DNA of 64,000 nt from Corallococcus macrosporus. Lineage in GTDB: Bacteria; Myxococcota; Myxococcia; Myxococcales; Myxococcaceae. The position numbers were made by a program, and so were the translations under genes. The notes under the pieces were generated by a model. That model had not been told where the DNA came from and ran no database searches. It saw only the letters and a list, made by a program, of their open reading frames with translations. Position 1 is the stretch's first letter. Each line of letters opens with the position of its first letter. This document shows, in pieces, positions 35,340 to 43,401 of the stretch. The stretch covers positions 1,860,001 to 1,924,000 of the forward strand of contig NZ_JAFIMU010000007.1 of NCBI RefSeq assembly GCF_017302985.1, written 5' to 3'.

Positions 35340-36518
35340 TCAGCTGCTCAAATCCCGCACCCGCTCCGCCAGGCTCTGCGTGAAGAGGCGGTAGATGCGC
35401 AGGGCCGCGGCCTCGTGCGTCTCCAGGAAGTATTGGAAGTCCGTCCGGGTGACGCGCAGGGCCCGGACCACCGTGTGCGCGCGCACGTGCGCGGACACCG
35501 GGCCGTCGAGGATGAGCGAAATCTCTCCCAGGAACGCCCCCGGCCCCAGCATGTTGAGCTGGCGCGCGTCCGGGCCCGGGCCGGTGGACACGCTCACCAT
35601 GCCCTCCAGCAGCACCACCAGCCCCATCCCCTTGGCGCCCTTCTCCAGCACCGTCGTCCCCGCCGGCAGCAGCATGGGCCGGGCCAGGCGGTACAGGTCG
35701 CGCATGTCTTCCAAAGACAGACCATCGAAGATGGGAATGGCTTTCAGATAGCCATAGCCATCCACCACCGGCGGCGCCTTCTCCGCCGCGGCCGCGCCCT
35801 CCGGCGCCGAAGCGAGCCCCAGTTGCTGGAGCAGCCGCGCCTGCTCCGCCTGGAGCAGCAGCAGCCCCGCGCCCGTCGCGTGCTTGATGCCGTCCGCCAG
35901 GAGCACCAGCGCGCGCCACGTCGCGCCCTCCGCGTCCAGCAGCTCGCACATGCGCAGCACGGCTTCCGGCCGCTGCGGGTCGTCCGCGGGCACCGCGCGC
36001 AGCATCTCCAGCTCCGCGTGCGCGTTGCCCAGCACCCGGAACACCTGCGCGGCCTCCATGGGCCGGTGCATGCGGCCCAGCAGGTGCGCCAGCGACTCGC
36101 GCGCGCCCAGCGCCTGGTACAGCGACAGCGCCTGCTCCAGTGAGCCCGCGCGCTCGAAGGCCGCCGCCGCGCGGGCCTGCTCGCCCACCCTCAGCCACGC
36201 CTCCGCCGCCAGGAGCGGCGCTCCCGCCTGTTCGTACAGCGGCGCCGCACCTGCGTCGTCTCCGTCCGACTCCAGGAGCCGCGCCGCGCCCGCGAAGTCG
36301 CGCGCCTGCCGCAGCACCTCCACCAGCCGGGTGCGCGTCTCGGCGGGCACCGCCAGCGCCTCCTCCAGGACCCGCTCGCGATGCCCCGCCCCCATCGCCT
36401 CGTAGGCGCGCACCGCCTCCTCCACCGCGCCCTTGAGCACCCGCGCCCACACCCCGCGCGTGACGCTGGAGCCAGGGCCCACCGCCACGTCGCCCGCCTT
36501 CGAATCGTCTGGAGTCAC
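35340..36518 (-). CDS. Helical-repeat protein with a C-terminal cyclic-nucleotide-binding domain
   Basis: 392 aa. The N-terminal ~240 residues are repeated helical hairpins (ARAYEAMGAGHRERVLEEALAVP, AAFERAGSLEQALSLYQALGARE, AAQVFRVLGNAHAELEMLR), TPR or TPR-like. A linker follows, then one cNMP-binding domain (about 275-385) with LPAGTTVLEKGAKGMGLVVLLEGMVSV...GPGAFLGEISLILDGPVSAHVRAHT. The domain resembles the second domain of the 34088 product, so the pair probably arose by duplication. No DNA-binding domain is seen. The start is uncertain. GTG 36518 is preferred because the longer frame (to 36716) has unlike codon use and passes through the intergenic region. It is transcribed upstream of 34088 with an 82 bp gap. 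Confidence 0.7.
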   Translation of the reverse strand: MTPDDSKAGDVAVGPGSSVTRGVWARVLKGAVEEAVRAYEAMGAGHRERVLEEALAVPAETRTRLVEVLRQARDFAGAARLLESDGDDAGAAPLYEQAGAPLLAAEAWLRVGEQARAAAAFERAGSLEQALSLYQALGARESLAHLLGRMHRPMEAAQVFRVLGNAHAELEMLRAVPADDPQRPEAVLRMCELLDAEGATWRALVLLADGIKHATGAGLLLLQAEQARLLQQLGLASAPEGAAAAEKAPPVVDGYGYLKAIPIFDGLSLEDMRDLYRLARPMLLPAGTTVLEKGAKGMGLVVLLEGMVSVSTGPGPDARQLNMLGPGAFLGEISLILDGPVSAHVRAHTVVRALRVTRTDFQYFLETHEAAALRIYRLFTQSLAERVRDLSS

Positions 36519-36690
36519 GGCCTTGTCGTTCCCCCCGGCCCCACTGGCGCACAATGGCTGCCATGCCTGGGTCCGGGACCTGGATGGCGTAGCATCCTGA
36601 AACAGGGAAAGCCAGTCATCACCGGTAAGAGCGGCAGGCATTGGACGCGGGGTCCCGCGCGCGGATTGGGGGCGTGGAACCTGAGAGGTT

Positions 36691-36712
36691 GGCTTCCTGC
36701 TGAGCAGGAGCC
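36691..36712. promoter_or_regulatory. Inverted repeat in a 265 bp divergent intergenic region
   Basis: TCCTGCT-G-AGCAGGA, a perfect 7+7 dyad flanked by GGC/GCC. It sits between the divergent cNMP-binding-protein operon and the cytochrome operon. It could be an operator for either direction; there is no T-run. Nothing else of note is seen in the gap. Confidence 0.3.
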
Positions 36713-36783
36713 GCACGCGCCGCTATGCATGCGCGGGCCGGGCGTTATCGTGGAGACCCATGGGCCCTGCCCCGGAGCGCCGG

Positions 36784-38100
36784 ATGCGAATGCCACGAAT
36801 CACGGGGGGTTGGAGGGCGGCGGCGGTGGCCGGCCTGCTGGGGTCCAGTGGAGCCTGGGCGCACGCGGGCCTGCCGGAGACGTCCAACGTCACCCTGCGC
36901 AAGGGCCACCCCGAGGACGCCTTCGTGGGCGCCACGTTCGGCGCGGTCATCTCGCGCGACAGTGGGCGGACGTGGCGCTGGGTGTGTCCGGATGCCATGG
37001 GGTACGGCGGCTGGCGCCCGGAGTCCTTCGTCTGGCGCGAGTCGGGGGAGCTGCTGGCGGCCACGGGCAACGCGCTGCTGTCCTCGAAGGACGGCGCGTG
37101 TTCGTGGGCGTCGCACCCGGCGTTCAAGGACACGTGGGTGACGGGGCTCGCGGTGCACCCGTCGGATGACTCGGTGCTGTACGTGGCCACGGGCCGCTCC
37201 ACGTCGGCGACGAACGGGGTGTTCCGCTCGGAGGACGGCGGGGAGACGTGGCGGGCGCTGCCGCTCCAGCGCGCGGGCGTCCTCTTCTCCACCGTGCGCG
37301 TGTCCACGGCGGATCCGCGCACGCTCTACGTGTCCGCGTCGGACACGACGCGCATGTACCTGTTCCGCAGCGATGACGCGGGCGAGACGTGGGAGGAATT
37401 GCCCCAGGCGTTCCCGGACCTGGTGCGCCCGTTCGACTTCGTGGTGACGGCCACGGACCCCACCGACGCGCAGGGCGTCTGGGCGCGCGTGTCCGCGCAG
37501 GGCGCCACGCACATCCTCCACAGCACGGACGGCGGACGCACCTTCGCCATGCGCTCGGGCGCGGGCATCGACGACGTCTTCGTCAACATGGACGTCTCCG
37601 CGGACGGCGGCACCGCGTGGGTGTCCACGTACAACTCCTTCTTCCGCAGTCAGGCGGGCGGCGCCTTCGTCAAGCTGGGGCTGCCCACCGGCAACGCGTG
37701 CGTGACGCGCGTGGGGGACGTCCTCTACGGCTGCGGGTCGCCGTGGCTGCATGACTGGTCGCTGGCGCGCTCCAGCGACGAGGGCACCACCTGGGATCCG
37801 CTCTTCAGCCTGGAGCAGATTCAAGGCAGCCATCAGTGCCCCGTGGGCACGCCCGTGCGGGAGCTGTGCCCTTCGCGCTGGCCGCAAGTCGCGGAGACGA
37901 TTGGCGCGCCGCTCTATCCAGACGGCGTGCCGGACGCGGGCGTGCCGGATGCCGGCGTGCAGCCCCCCGTGGACGCGGGCACGCCCACGAACCCGAAGCC
38001 GTCCTCCGGCTGCGCCGCCGCGCCCGCGGGCACGCTGCTCCCCCTGTTCCTCCTTCCCCTGTTGCGTCGCGGCCGGCGGCGCGAGGACCCTTGCCCATGA
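36784..38100 (+). CDS. Secreted BNR/sortilin-like beta-propeller with MYXO-CTERM anchor
   Basis: 438 aa. Signal peptide AAAVAGLLGSSGAWAHA is followed by repeated Asp-box units: SRDSGRTWRW, SSKDGACSW, SEDGGETWRAL, SDDAGETWEEL, STDGGRTFAM, SSDEGTTWDPL, the S-x-D-x-G-x-T-W motif of BNR/sortilin propellers. A Pro/Asp-Ala-Gly repeat linker (PDAGVPDAGV...) leads to a terminal GC, hydrophobic helix and Arg-rich tail (SSGCAAAPAG...LLRRGRRR), a MYXO-CTERM signal. This sorting signal anchors proteins on the myxobacterial surface. Start choice is between 36784 and 36760; GGAG with a better spacing favours 36784. It is first gene of a four-gene operon. Confidence 0.75.
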   Translation: MRMPRITGGWRAAAVAGLLGSSGAWAHAGLPETSNVTLRKGHPEDAFVGATFGAVISRDSGRTWRWVCPDAMGYGGWRPESFVWRESGELLAATGNALLSSKDGACSWASHPAFKDTWVTGLAVHPSDDSVLYVATGRSTSATNGVFRSEDGGETWRALPLQRAGVLFSTVRVSTADPRTLYVSASDTTRMYLFRSDDAGETWEELPQAFPDLVRPFDFVVTATDPTDAQGVWARVSAQGATHILHSTDGGRTFAMRSGAGIDDVFVNMDVSADGGTAWVSTYNSFFRSQAGGAFVKLGLPTGNACVTRVGDVLYGCGSPWLHDWSLARSSDEGTTWDPLFSLEQIQGSHQCPVGTPVRELCPSRWPQVAETIGAPLYPDGVPDAGVPDAGVQPPVDAGTPTNPKPSSGCAAAPAGTLLPLFLLPLLRRGRRREDPCP

Positions 38101-38738
38101 AGATGAAGACGTCCCTGACGTGGAGCACCGCCGCCGTCGCGCTGCTCGCGCTGAGTGCCTGCAACGGCGACGACGAGACGGAAGCCACCGCGTGCGACGA
38201 GCCGCTGTACGCGGGCGGCGCCACGGACGAGGCGTGGCGCACGCTGGTGGATGCGCGCAACCAGCCCCAGGACAGCTCGCGCGCGGTGACGCTCGTGTCG
38301 CCCGGGTCCGGGCAGTCCTACTTCACGGACCAGGCCGCGCCGCTGTGGCAGTGGACGTCGCCGCTGCGCGCGTCGCTGGAGCGGCCCGGCCGCACGGTGC
38401 CTTCGTTGGAAAACCACCCGCGCGAGTCGAAGCGCTCGGTGCTCGCGTGGCTGGGTCAGCTCGTGCTGCCCACCGCGGAGGCCCACCTGCCGCCTTACAC
38501 GGGCGACCTGTACTGGGTGAAGGTCTTCGCGCAGGGGCGCGAGTGCCCCATCGCGCAGGTGTTGACGTCCGAGTTGCAGTGGCAACTGGATGACGGCTCC
38601 TGGCAGTCGGTGAAGGACGCGGCGGAGAAGACGCTGTCCGTGCAGGTGGAGAGCGCGTACCTGGTGCAGAACCGCATCACGGAAGGTCCCTACACGCTGG
38701 GGTCCCCCGTGCCCTTCACGATGGGGATGGCCAGGTGA
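38097..38738 (+). CDS. Lipoprotein of the cytochrome operon
   Basis: 213 aa, not a family I can name. It has a lipobox (ALLALSACNG) then an acidic linker. It contains SPGSGQSYFTDQAAPLWQWTSP, then HLPPYTGDLYWVKVFAQGRECPIAQVLTSELQWQLDDGSWQ, a beta-sandwich-like pattern with two further Cys. The ATG at 38097 overlaps the stop of the preceding gene (ATGA), and the stop overlaps the next start (GTGA), so translation is coupled. The position within the operon suggests a small periplasmic or outer-membrane partner of the propeller and cytochrome. It is not recognised from any known electron-transfer complex. Confidence 0.7.
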   Translation: MKMKTSLTWSTAAVALLALSACNGDDETEATACDEPLYAGGATDEAWRTLVDARNQPQDSSRAVTLVSPGSGQSYFTDQAAPLWQWTSPLRASLERPGRTVPSLENHPRESKRSVLAWLGQLVLPTAEAHLPPYTGDLYWVKVFAQGRECPIAQVLTSELQWQLDDGSWQSVKDAAEKTLSVQVESAYLVQNRITEGPYTLGSPVPFTMGMAR

Positions 38739-39976
38739 GGCGCGGGCTCTGGCTTTGCGCGCTGGCGCTGGCCGCGTGCAACGACGGCGCGCTCCGGGCG
38801 GAGGGCTCGCTGGAGGTGCCCGCGCTGACGTACGCGGATCCAAACCCGTGGACGCGCGGAGGCTCGGCGGTGCCGCCTCCGGGCCCTGCCGGGCGGCTGC
38901 TGGTGACCAACAGCCTGGATGACTCCGTGAGCCTGCTGGACATGGACGGGCTGGGGACGCCGGGCTGGAGCGAGCTGGCGCGCGTTCCTGTGGGGCTCAA
39001 CCCGGTGGAGCTGGAGGGGCCGCACCACACGGCGGTGTCTCCCGCCGGGGACTTCTATTACGTCGGCATCTCCAACTACGTGCCCGGCGGCGGATCCGGT
39101 CCGCACGGTGCGCATGGCACGGGCACGGCGGATGGCTACTGCCTGAAGCTGAGCGCGAAGGACAACCGGCTGGTGGCGTCCGCGCGCGTGGACCGCAACC
39201 CCGGGGACGTCATCGTCAGCGCGGATGGGCGCACGCTGTACCAGACGCACTTCGACCTCCTGCGCATCGCGGACGTGGCGCGGCAGGGCGGGCCGGAGGA
39301 GGACATGGTCGCGCGCATGGCCATCCTCGACGCGGAGACGATGGCGGTGAAGGCGCGGGTGAAGGTGTGCCCCGCGCCGCACGCGGTGCGCCTGTCCGCG
39401 GACGAGCGCACGGCGTACGTGGCCTGCTGGTCGGACGAGGTCGCGGTGGTGGACCTGGCGGCGGAGGGCATGCCGGTGACGCGCGTGAAGGTGGCATCGG
39501 GCGCGGGCACGGCGACGAACCCGCGCCACCAGCCGTACGCGCTGACGGTGTCACCCACGACGGGGGACGTGTGGGTCAGCTCGCTGGCGAGCAAGCAGGT
39601 GCAGGTGCTGGAGCCCGCGACGCGCACGATGAACCCGGCGCGCACGGTGTACCTGCGCGGCGCGCCCATGTTCGGCGCGTTCACGAAGGACGGGAGCACG
39701 CTGTACCTGCCCTATCAGCAGGAGGACGCGGTGGCGGTCATCGACGCGGCGACGTCCACGGTGCTGCGCACGGTGCCGCTGTCGCAGGCGGGCTGTCTCA
39801 ACGTGCACCAGTTCATGCTGACGCCGGACGAGCGCCACGGGCTGGCGGTCTGCGAGGGGGACCACATCGGACCGGGCACGCTGCACGTGGTGGACCTGGC
39901 GGAGGGCACGGTGGTGTCCACGGTGAAAATGGGCATCTTCCCGGACTCGGTGAGCCTGTTGCGGGGGCAGCCATGA
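38735..39976 (+). CDS. YncE-like beta-propeller lipoprotein
   Basis: 413 aa. It has a lipoprotein-like signal (LWLCALALAACNDG). Repeated seven-bladed units follow: GRLLVTNSLDDSVSLLDMDG, HHTAVSPAGDFYYVGISN, GDVIVSADGRTLYQTHFDLL, AYVACWSDEVAVVDLAAEG, LTVSPTTGDVWVSSLASKQVQVLEP, STLYLPYQQEDAVAVIDAATSTVLRTVPL, GLAVCEGDHIGPGTLHVVDLAEG. These are YVTN/YncE-like repeats. Several His residues in blade loops (GPHHTAV, HGAHGTG) might bind metal or haem, as in nitrous oxide reductase and cytochrome cd1 propellers; this is inference. GTG 38735 overlaps the preceding stop. It is coupled to the downstream cytochrome by ATGA. Confidence 0.8.
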   Translation: MRRGLWLCALALAACNDGALRAEGSLEVPALTYADPNPWTRGGSAVPPPGPAGRLLVTNSLDDSVSLLDMDGLGTPGWSELARVPVGLNPVELEGPHHTAVSPAGDFYYVGISNYVPGGGSGPHGAHGTGTADGYCLKLSAKDNRLVASARVDRNPGDVIVSADGRTLYQTHFDLLRIADVARQGGPEEDMVARMAILDAETMAVKARVKVCPAPHAVRLSADERTAYVACWSDEVAVVDLAAEGMPVTRVKVASGAGTATNPRHQPYALTVSPTTGDVWVSSLASKQVQVLEPATRTMNPARTVYLRGAPMFGAFTKDGSTLYLPYQQEDAVAVIDAATSTVLRTVPLSQAGCLNVHQFMLTPDERHGLAVCEGDHIGPGTLHVVDLAEGTVVSTVKMGIFPDSVSLLRGQP

Positions 39977-40692
39977 GGGGCGTGCGTGGAGGCGTGGCGG
40001 CGCTGCTCGTGGGCGTGCTGGCCGGGTGTGGCGGCGAGGACGAACCCCAGGCCGCGGCGGACTTCGGCGAGGCGCTGTTCCAGGACGCGCGGCTGTCGGA
40101 GAGCACGTTCAACCGCTTCTCGTGCGCGACGTGTCACGTGACGACGCCGGAGGCGCCGGCGGGGCGCATGGACTCCGGCCATTCGCTCTACAACGTGGCG
40201 GCGAGGCCGAGCTGGTGGGGCGGCTACGAGACGCACCTGCTGGACGCGGTGAACTTCTGCTACGTGAACTTCATGCGCGGGGTGACGAAGCTGGAGGCGG
40301 AGGATCCGCGCTCCCGCGCATTGTATGAGTACCTGTCGCGGATCAGCCCCGACGCGCAGGCGCCCGCGCTGCCGTTCACGGTGGTGAAGGACATCCAGGA
40401 CGTGCCCCGGGGCGACGCCGCGCGAGGCGAGGCGGTGTACCGGGCGGCGTGCCAGAACTGCCACGGCGCGACGCACACGGGCGAGGGACGGCTGACGGAG
40501 CTGGCGTCGCTGCTGCCGGAGGTGACGCAGGACTACGACCGGCTCTTCCCAGGCATCCCGCACGCGCAGGTCGTCATCGAGAAGGTGCGGCACGGCCAGT
40601 TCTTCGGCGTGGGAGGCAACATGCCGCCCTACGGCACGGAGGCCCTGTCCGACGCGGACCTGGGCGCGCTGCTCACGTACCTGGGTTTGTAG
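39973..40692 (+). CDS. Di-haem cytochrome c lipoprotein
   Basis: 239 aa. It has a lipobox (LLVGVLAGCGG). Two haem c sites are present: CATCH at residues 51-55 and CQNCH at 160-164. Distal Met ligands are plausible in GRMDSGH and GGNMPPYG. The C-terminal domain ends SDADLGALLTYLGL, typical of class I cytochromes. It is like the cytochrome-c-peroxidase/MauG domain order but shorter (239 vs ~330 aa), so it may be an electron carrier rather than a peroxidase. It is coupled by ATGA to the propeller gene upstream and is last gene of the operon. It sits on the periplasmic face of a membrane by lipid anchor. Confidence 0.85.
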   Translation: MRGVRGGVAALLVGVLAGCGGEDEPQAAADFGEALFQDARLSESTFNRFSCATCHVTTPEAPAGRMDSGHSLYNVAARPSWWGGYETHLLDAVNFCYVNFMRGVTKLEAEDPRSRALYEYLSRISPDAQAPALPFTVVKDIQDVPRGDAARGEAVYRAACQNCHGATHTGEGRLTELASLLPEVTQDYDRLFPGIPHAQVVIEKVRHGQFFGVGGNMPPYGTEALSDADLGALLTYLGL

Positions 40693-40796
40693 CTGCCCGG
40701 CGGCTGTTCCCTGGCCGGCGCACAGGCAAGGAGGGAGGCGCAGGGCCTCCCGCCCCTGCCCATGCGCTCCGGGCCGCCTCACCTCTAAAGCCACTC

Positions 40797-43259
40797 ATGG
40801 CTTCGTCGGGTTCACAGGAGCGGGGCCCCTCCGCGGAGGGGCGCACGTCCATGAGGGGCAGGGCTCCCTCGTCCCTGGCGGAGTTGCTGGACCTGGACCG
40901 CGAGGCGCTCGTGGAGGAGTGGGCCGCACGGGTGGCTCCCCTCTTCACCTCCTTGCGCCTGTCACACGAGCAGATCGTCGACGCCCTGCCCGCCTTTCTC
41001 GATGATCTGCACGCCGCGCTCGTGCACGCGGAGGAGGAGCCTGACGGGGCCCCGCTCCGGCACAGCGAGGCCGCCGGAGCCCATGGCCGTCAGCGCCTGC
41101 GCCTGGGCGCCGACGTGACCCTGCTCACACGCGAATACGCCCTCCTGCGCGACTGCATCCTCACGCGGGCCGAGCGCCTGGACCTGGACGTGCCGCTGTC
41201 ACACGTGCGCGTGCTCTGCGCCTCCATCGACGCCGCGCTCGCCCAGGCCGTCATCCCCTTCGCGTGCGACAGCGCCGAGCGCCACCACGCGGAGGCCGAG
41301 GAGCGCGAGCGCTTCTTCCAGCTGTCCCCGGACATGTTCTGCATCGCGGGCATGGACGGGTACTTCAAGCGCGTGAACACGTACTTCGTCCACGTGCTCG
41401 GGTGGACCGAGGCGGAGCTCTACCAGCACCCGTTCATGGAGCTGGTCCACCCCGATGACCAGGAGTCCACCCGCGCGGAGATGCGCAAGCTGTCCCATGG
41501 CATCCCCACCCTGCGCTTCGAGAACCGCTTCCGCGCGCGCGATGGCCGTTACCGTTGGCTCGCGTGGGCGTCGCGCCCCGTGCCCGAGCTGGGCCTCATC
41601 TACGCCGCCGCGCGCGACATCTCCGAACAGAAGGCCGTGGCCCAGGAGCGCGAGCGCCTGCTGGAGGCCGTGCGCGAGAGCGAGGCCCGCTTCCGCAACA
41701 TGGCGGACCACGCCCCCGTCATGCTGTGGGTGACGGACATGCTGGGCGGCACGACCTACATGAACCGGGGCTGGTATGCCTTCACCGGCCAGACGGAGGC
41801 CACGGGGCTGGGCTTCGGCTGGCTCGACGCCCTCCACCCCGACGACGTGGAGCGCACGCGGCGGACCTTCATGGACTCGAGCCAGGACCGGCGGCCCTTC
41901 CGGCTGGACTACCGGCTGCGCGGCACGGACGGCCAGTACCGCTGGACCGTGGACACCGGCTCGCCCCGCTTCGACACGGAGGGGCAGTTTCTGGGCTACA
42001 TCGGCAGCGTCATCGACATCAGCGACCGCAAGCAGGCGGAGCTGGAGCGCGAGGCCCTGCTGTCCCGCGAGAGCGCCGCGCGCAAGGAGGCGGAGGAGGC
42101 CAACCAGCTCAAGGACGAGTTCCTCGCCACCGTCAGCCATGAGCTGCGCACGCCGCTCACGGCCATCCTTGGCTGGGTGCAGCTCCTGCGCACCGGCCAC
42201 CTGCCCGAGTCCCGCCGCGAGCGCGCGCTGGAGACCATGGAGCGCAACGCGCGCGCGCAGGGGCAGCTCATCGAGGACCTGCTCGACGTCAGCCGCATCG
42301 TGTCCGGCAAGCTCAAGCTGGACGTGGAGCCGGTGGACCTGTCCGCCGTGGTGCAGCAGTCGCTGGAGTCCGTGCGGCCCGCGGCGGACGCGCGCGGAAT
42401 CCAGGTGCTGGCCACGGTGGACACCTCCAGCAGCGTGATGGGCGATACGCAACGGCTCCAGCAGGTGGTGTGGAACCTGCTGTCCAACGCGGTGAAGTTC
42501 ACGCCCCGCGGAGGCCGCGTGCGGCTGGTGGTGGCGCGGCGGGACTCCTCCGTGGAGCTCACCGTGGAGGACACCGGCCAGGGCATCCCCTCGGCCTTCC
42601 TCCCCCACGTCTTCGAGCGCTTCCGCCAGGCCGACAGTGGCACCACGCGCAAGACGGGCGGGCTGGGGCTGGGGTTGTCCATCGTGCGGCACATCGTGGA
42701 GATGCACGGCGGCACCGTCTCCGCCGCCAGCGAGGGCGAGGGCCGGGGCGCCACCTTCACCGTGCGCCTGCCCCTGTCCGTCACGCAGCGGCGCGACCCC
42801 GCCATGCCCCCGTCGCCCCGGCCTCCGGCGCTCGGCCGGGTGTCCACGCCTCCGCCGGAGCTGGGCGGGGTGCGGGTGCTGGTGGTGGACGACGAGGAGG
42901 ACGCGCGCGAGCTGTTGCGCACGTTGCTGGAGGACAGCGGAGCCGAAGTGGCCACCGCGGGCTCCGCGGCGGAGGGGCTCCAGGTGCTCCAGGCGGAGCA
43001 CCCGGACGTGCTCGTCTCCGACATCGGCATGCCGGGCACGGATGGGTATGGCTTCATCGCGCAGGTGCGCGCGCTGTCCGACGAACAGGGAGGCCGCACC
43101 CCGGCGGTGGCCATCACGGCCTACGCCCGCTCCGAGGACCGCACCCGGGTCCTGCGCGCCGGCTTCCAGAGCCACGTGCCCAAGCCCGTGGAGCCCGGGG
43201 AGCTGCTCGCCGTGCTGGCCTCGCTCGCGGGCCGCTACCAGCCGCTGCCCACGGCGTGA
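40797..43259 (+). CDS. Hybrid sensor histidine kinase (RsbRD_N-like, PAS-PAS, HisKA, HATPase, REC)
   Basis: 820 aa. The N-terminal ~150 residues are helical and resemble the RsbRD N-terminal (non-haem globin-like) sensor: LVEEWAARVAPLFTSLRL...LLTREYALLRDCILTRAERL. Two PAS/PAC units follow (about 185-300 and 310-425, each ending in DISEQK/DISDRK). The DHp phospho-acceptor is His448 (TVSHELRTPLTAIL). The N-box NLLSNAVKFT, G1 EDTGQGIP and G2 GLGLGLSIV are intact. A C-terminal receiver has VLVVDDEED, Asp742 (LVSDIGMPG) and Lys in VPKPVEP. It is soluble with no TM. Phosphate would move to its own receiver and then to an HPt or another regulator elsewhere. The start is ATG 40797. Confidence 0.92.
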   Translation: MASSGSQERGPSAEGRTSMRGRAPSSLAELLDLDREALVEEWAARVAPLFTSLRLSHEQIVDALPAFLDDLHAALVHAEEEPDGAPLRHSEAAGAHGRQRLRLGADVTLLTREYALLRDCILTRAERLDLDVPLSHVRVLCASIDAALAQAVIPFACDSAERHHAEAEERERFFQLSPDMFCIAGMDGYFKRVNTYFVHVLGWTEAELYQHPFMELVHPDDQESTRAEMRKLSHGIPTLRFENRFRARDGRYRWLAWASRPVPELGLIYAAARDISEQKAVAQERERLLEAVRESEARFRNMADHAPVMLWVTDMLGGTTYMNRGWYAFTGQTEATGLGFGWLDALHPDDVERTRRTFMDSSQDRRPFRLDYRLRGTDGQYRWTVDTGSPRFDTEGQFLGYIGSVIDISDRKQAELEREALLSRESAARKEAEEANQLKDEFLATVSHELRTPLTAILGWVQLLRTGHLPESRRERALETMERNARAQGQLIEDLLDVSRIVSGKLKLDVEPVDLSAVVQQSLESVRPAADARGIQVLATVDTSSSVMGDTQRLQQVVWNLLSNAVKFTPRGGRVRLVVARRDSSVELTVEDTGQGIPSAFLPHVFERFRQADSGTTRKTGGLGLGLSIVRHIVEMHGGTVSAASEGEGRGATFTVRLPLSVTQRRDPAMPPSPRPPALGRVSTPPPELGGVRVLVVDDEEDARELLRTLLEDSGAEVATAGSAAEGLQVLQAEHPDVLVSDIGMPGTDGYGFIAQVRALSDEQGGRTPAVAITAYARSEDRTRVLRAGFQSHVPKPVEPGELLAVLASLAGRYQPLPTA

Positions 43260-43268
43260 CAGGCGATC

Positions 43269-43296
43269 AACCTGTCCGACTGTCGGACAGGTTTCC
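43269..43296 (+). terminator. Hairpin terminator after the hybrid kinase
   Basis: AACCTGTCCGA pairs with TCGGACAGGTT, an 11-bp perfect stem with a CTG loop, followed by only two or three T residues. It is probably an intrinsic terminator with a weak U-tract. Confidence 0.5.
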
Positions 43297-43389
43297 GCCC
43301 TGCCCACCCGGCCGCTCCGCTCCACGTGCCACGTAGGACGGCGGACACCGCGCGACGCATCCTCCTGGCCAGCGGGCGGGGGCAGGGCT

Positions 43390-43395
43390 TACCTT
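43390..43395 (+). promoter_or_regulatory. Leaderless-type -10 box for the 43402 gene
   Basis: TACCTT six bases before ATG 43402, with no Shine-Dalgarno. It supports ATG 43402 rather than an upstream extension of the frame. Confidence 0.45.
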
Positions 43396-43401
43396 GTCTT
43401 C

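Noticed and set aside
36519-36716. N-terminal extension of the 35340 protein to ATG 36716 or 36641
   Set aside because: The extension has poor coding character and would run through most of the intergenic region. GTG 36518 gives a protein of the same size class as its neighbour.
41199-43325. 708-codon minus-strand frame opposite the hybrid kinase
   Set aside because: His/Arg/Val-rich shadow frame without domains. The plus strand encodes intact PAS, HisKA, HATPase and REC domains.
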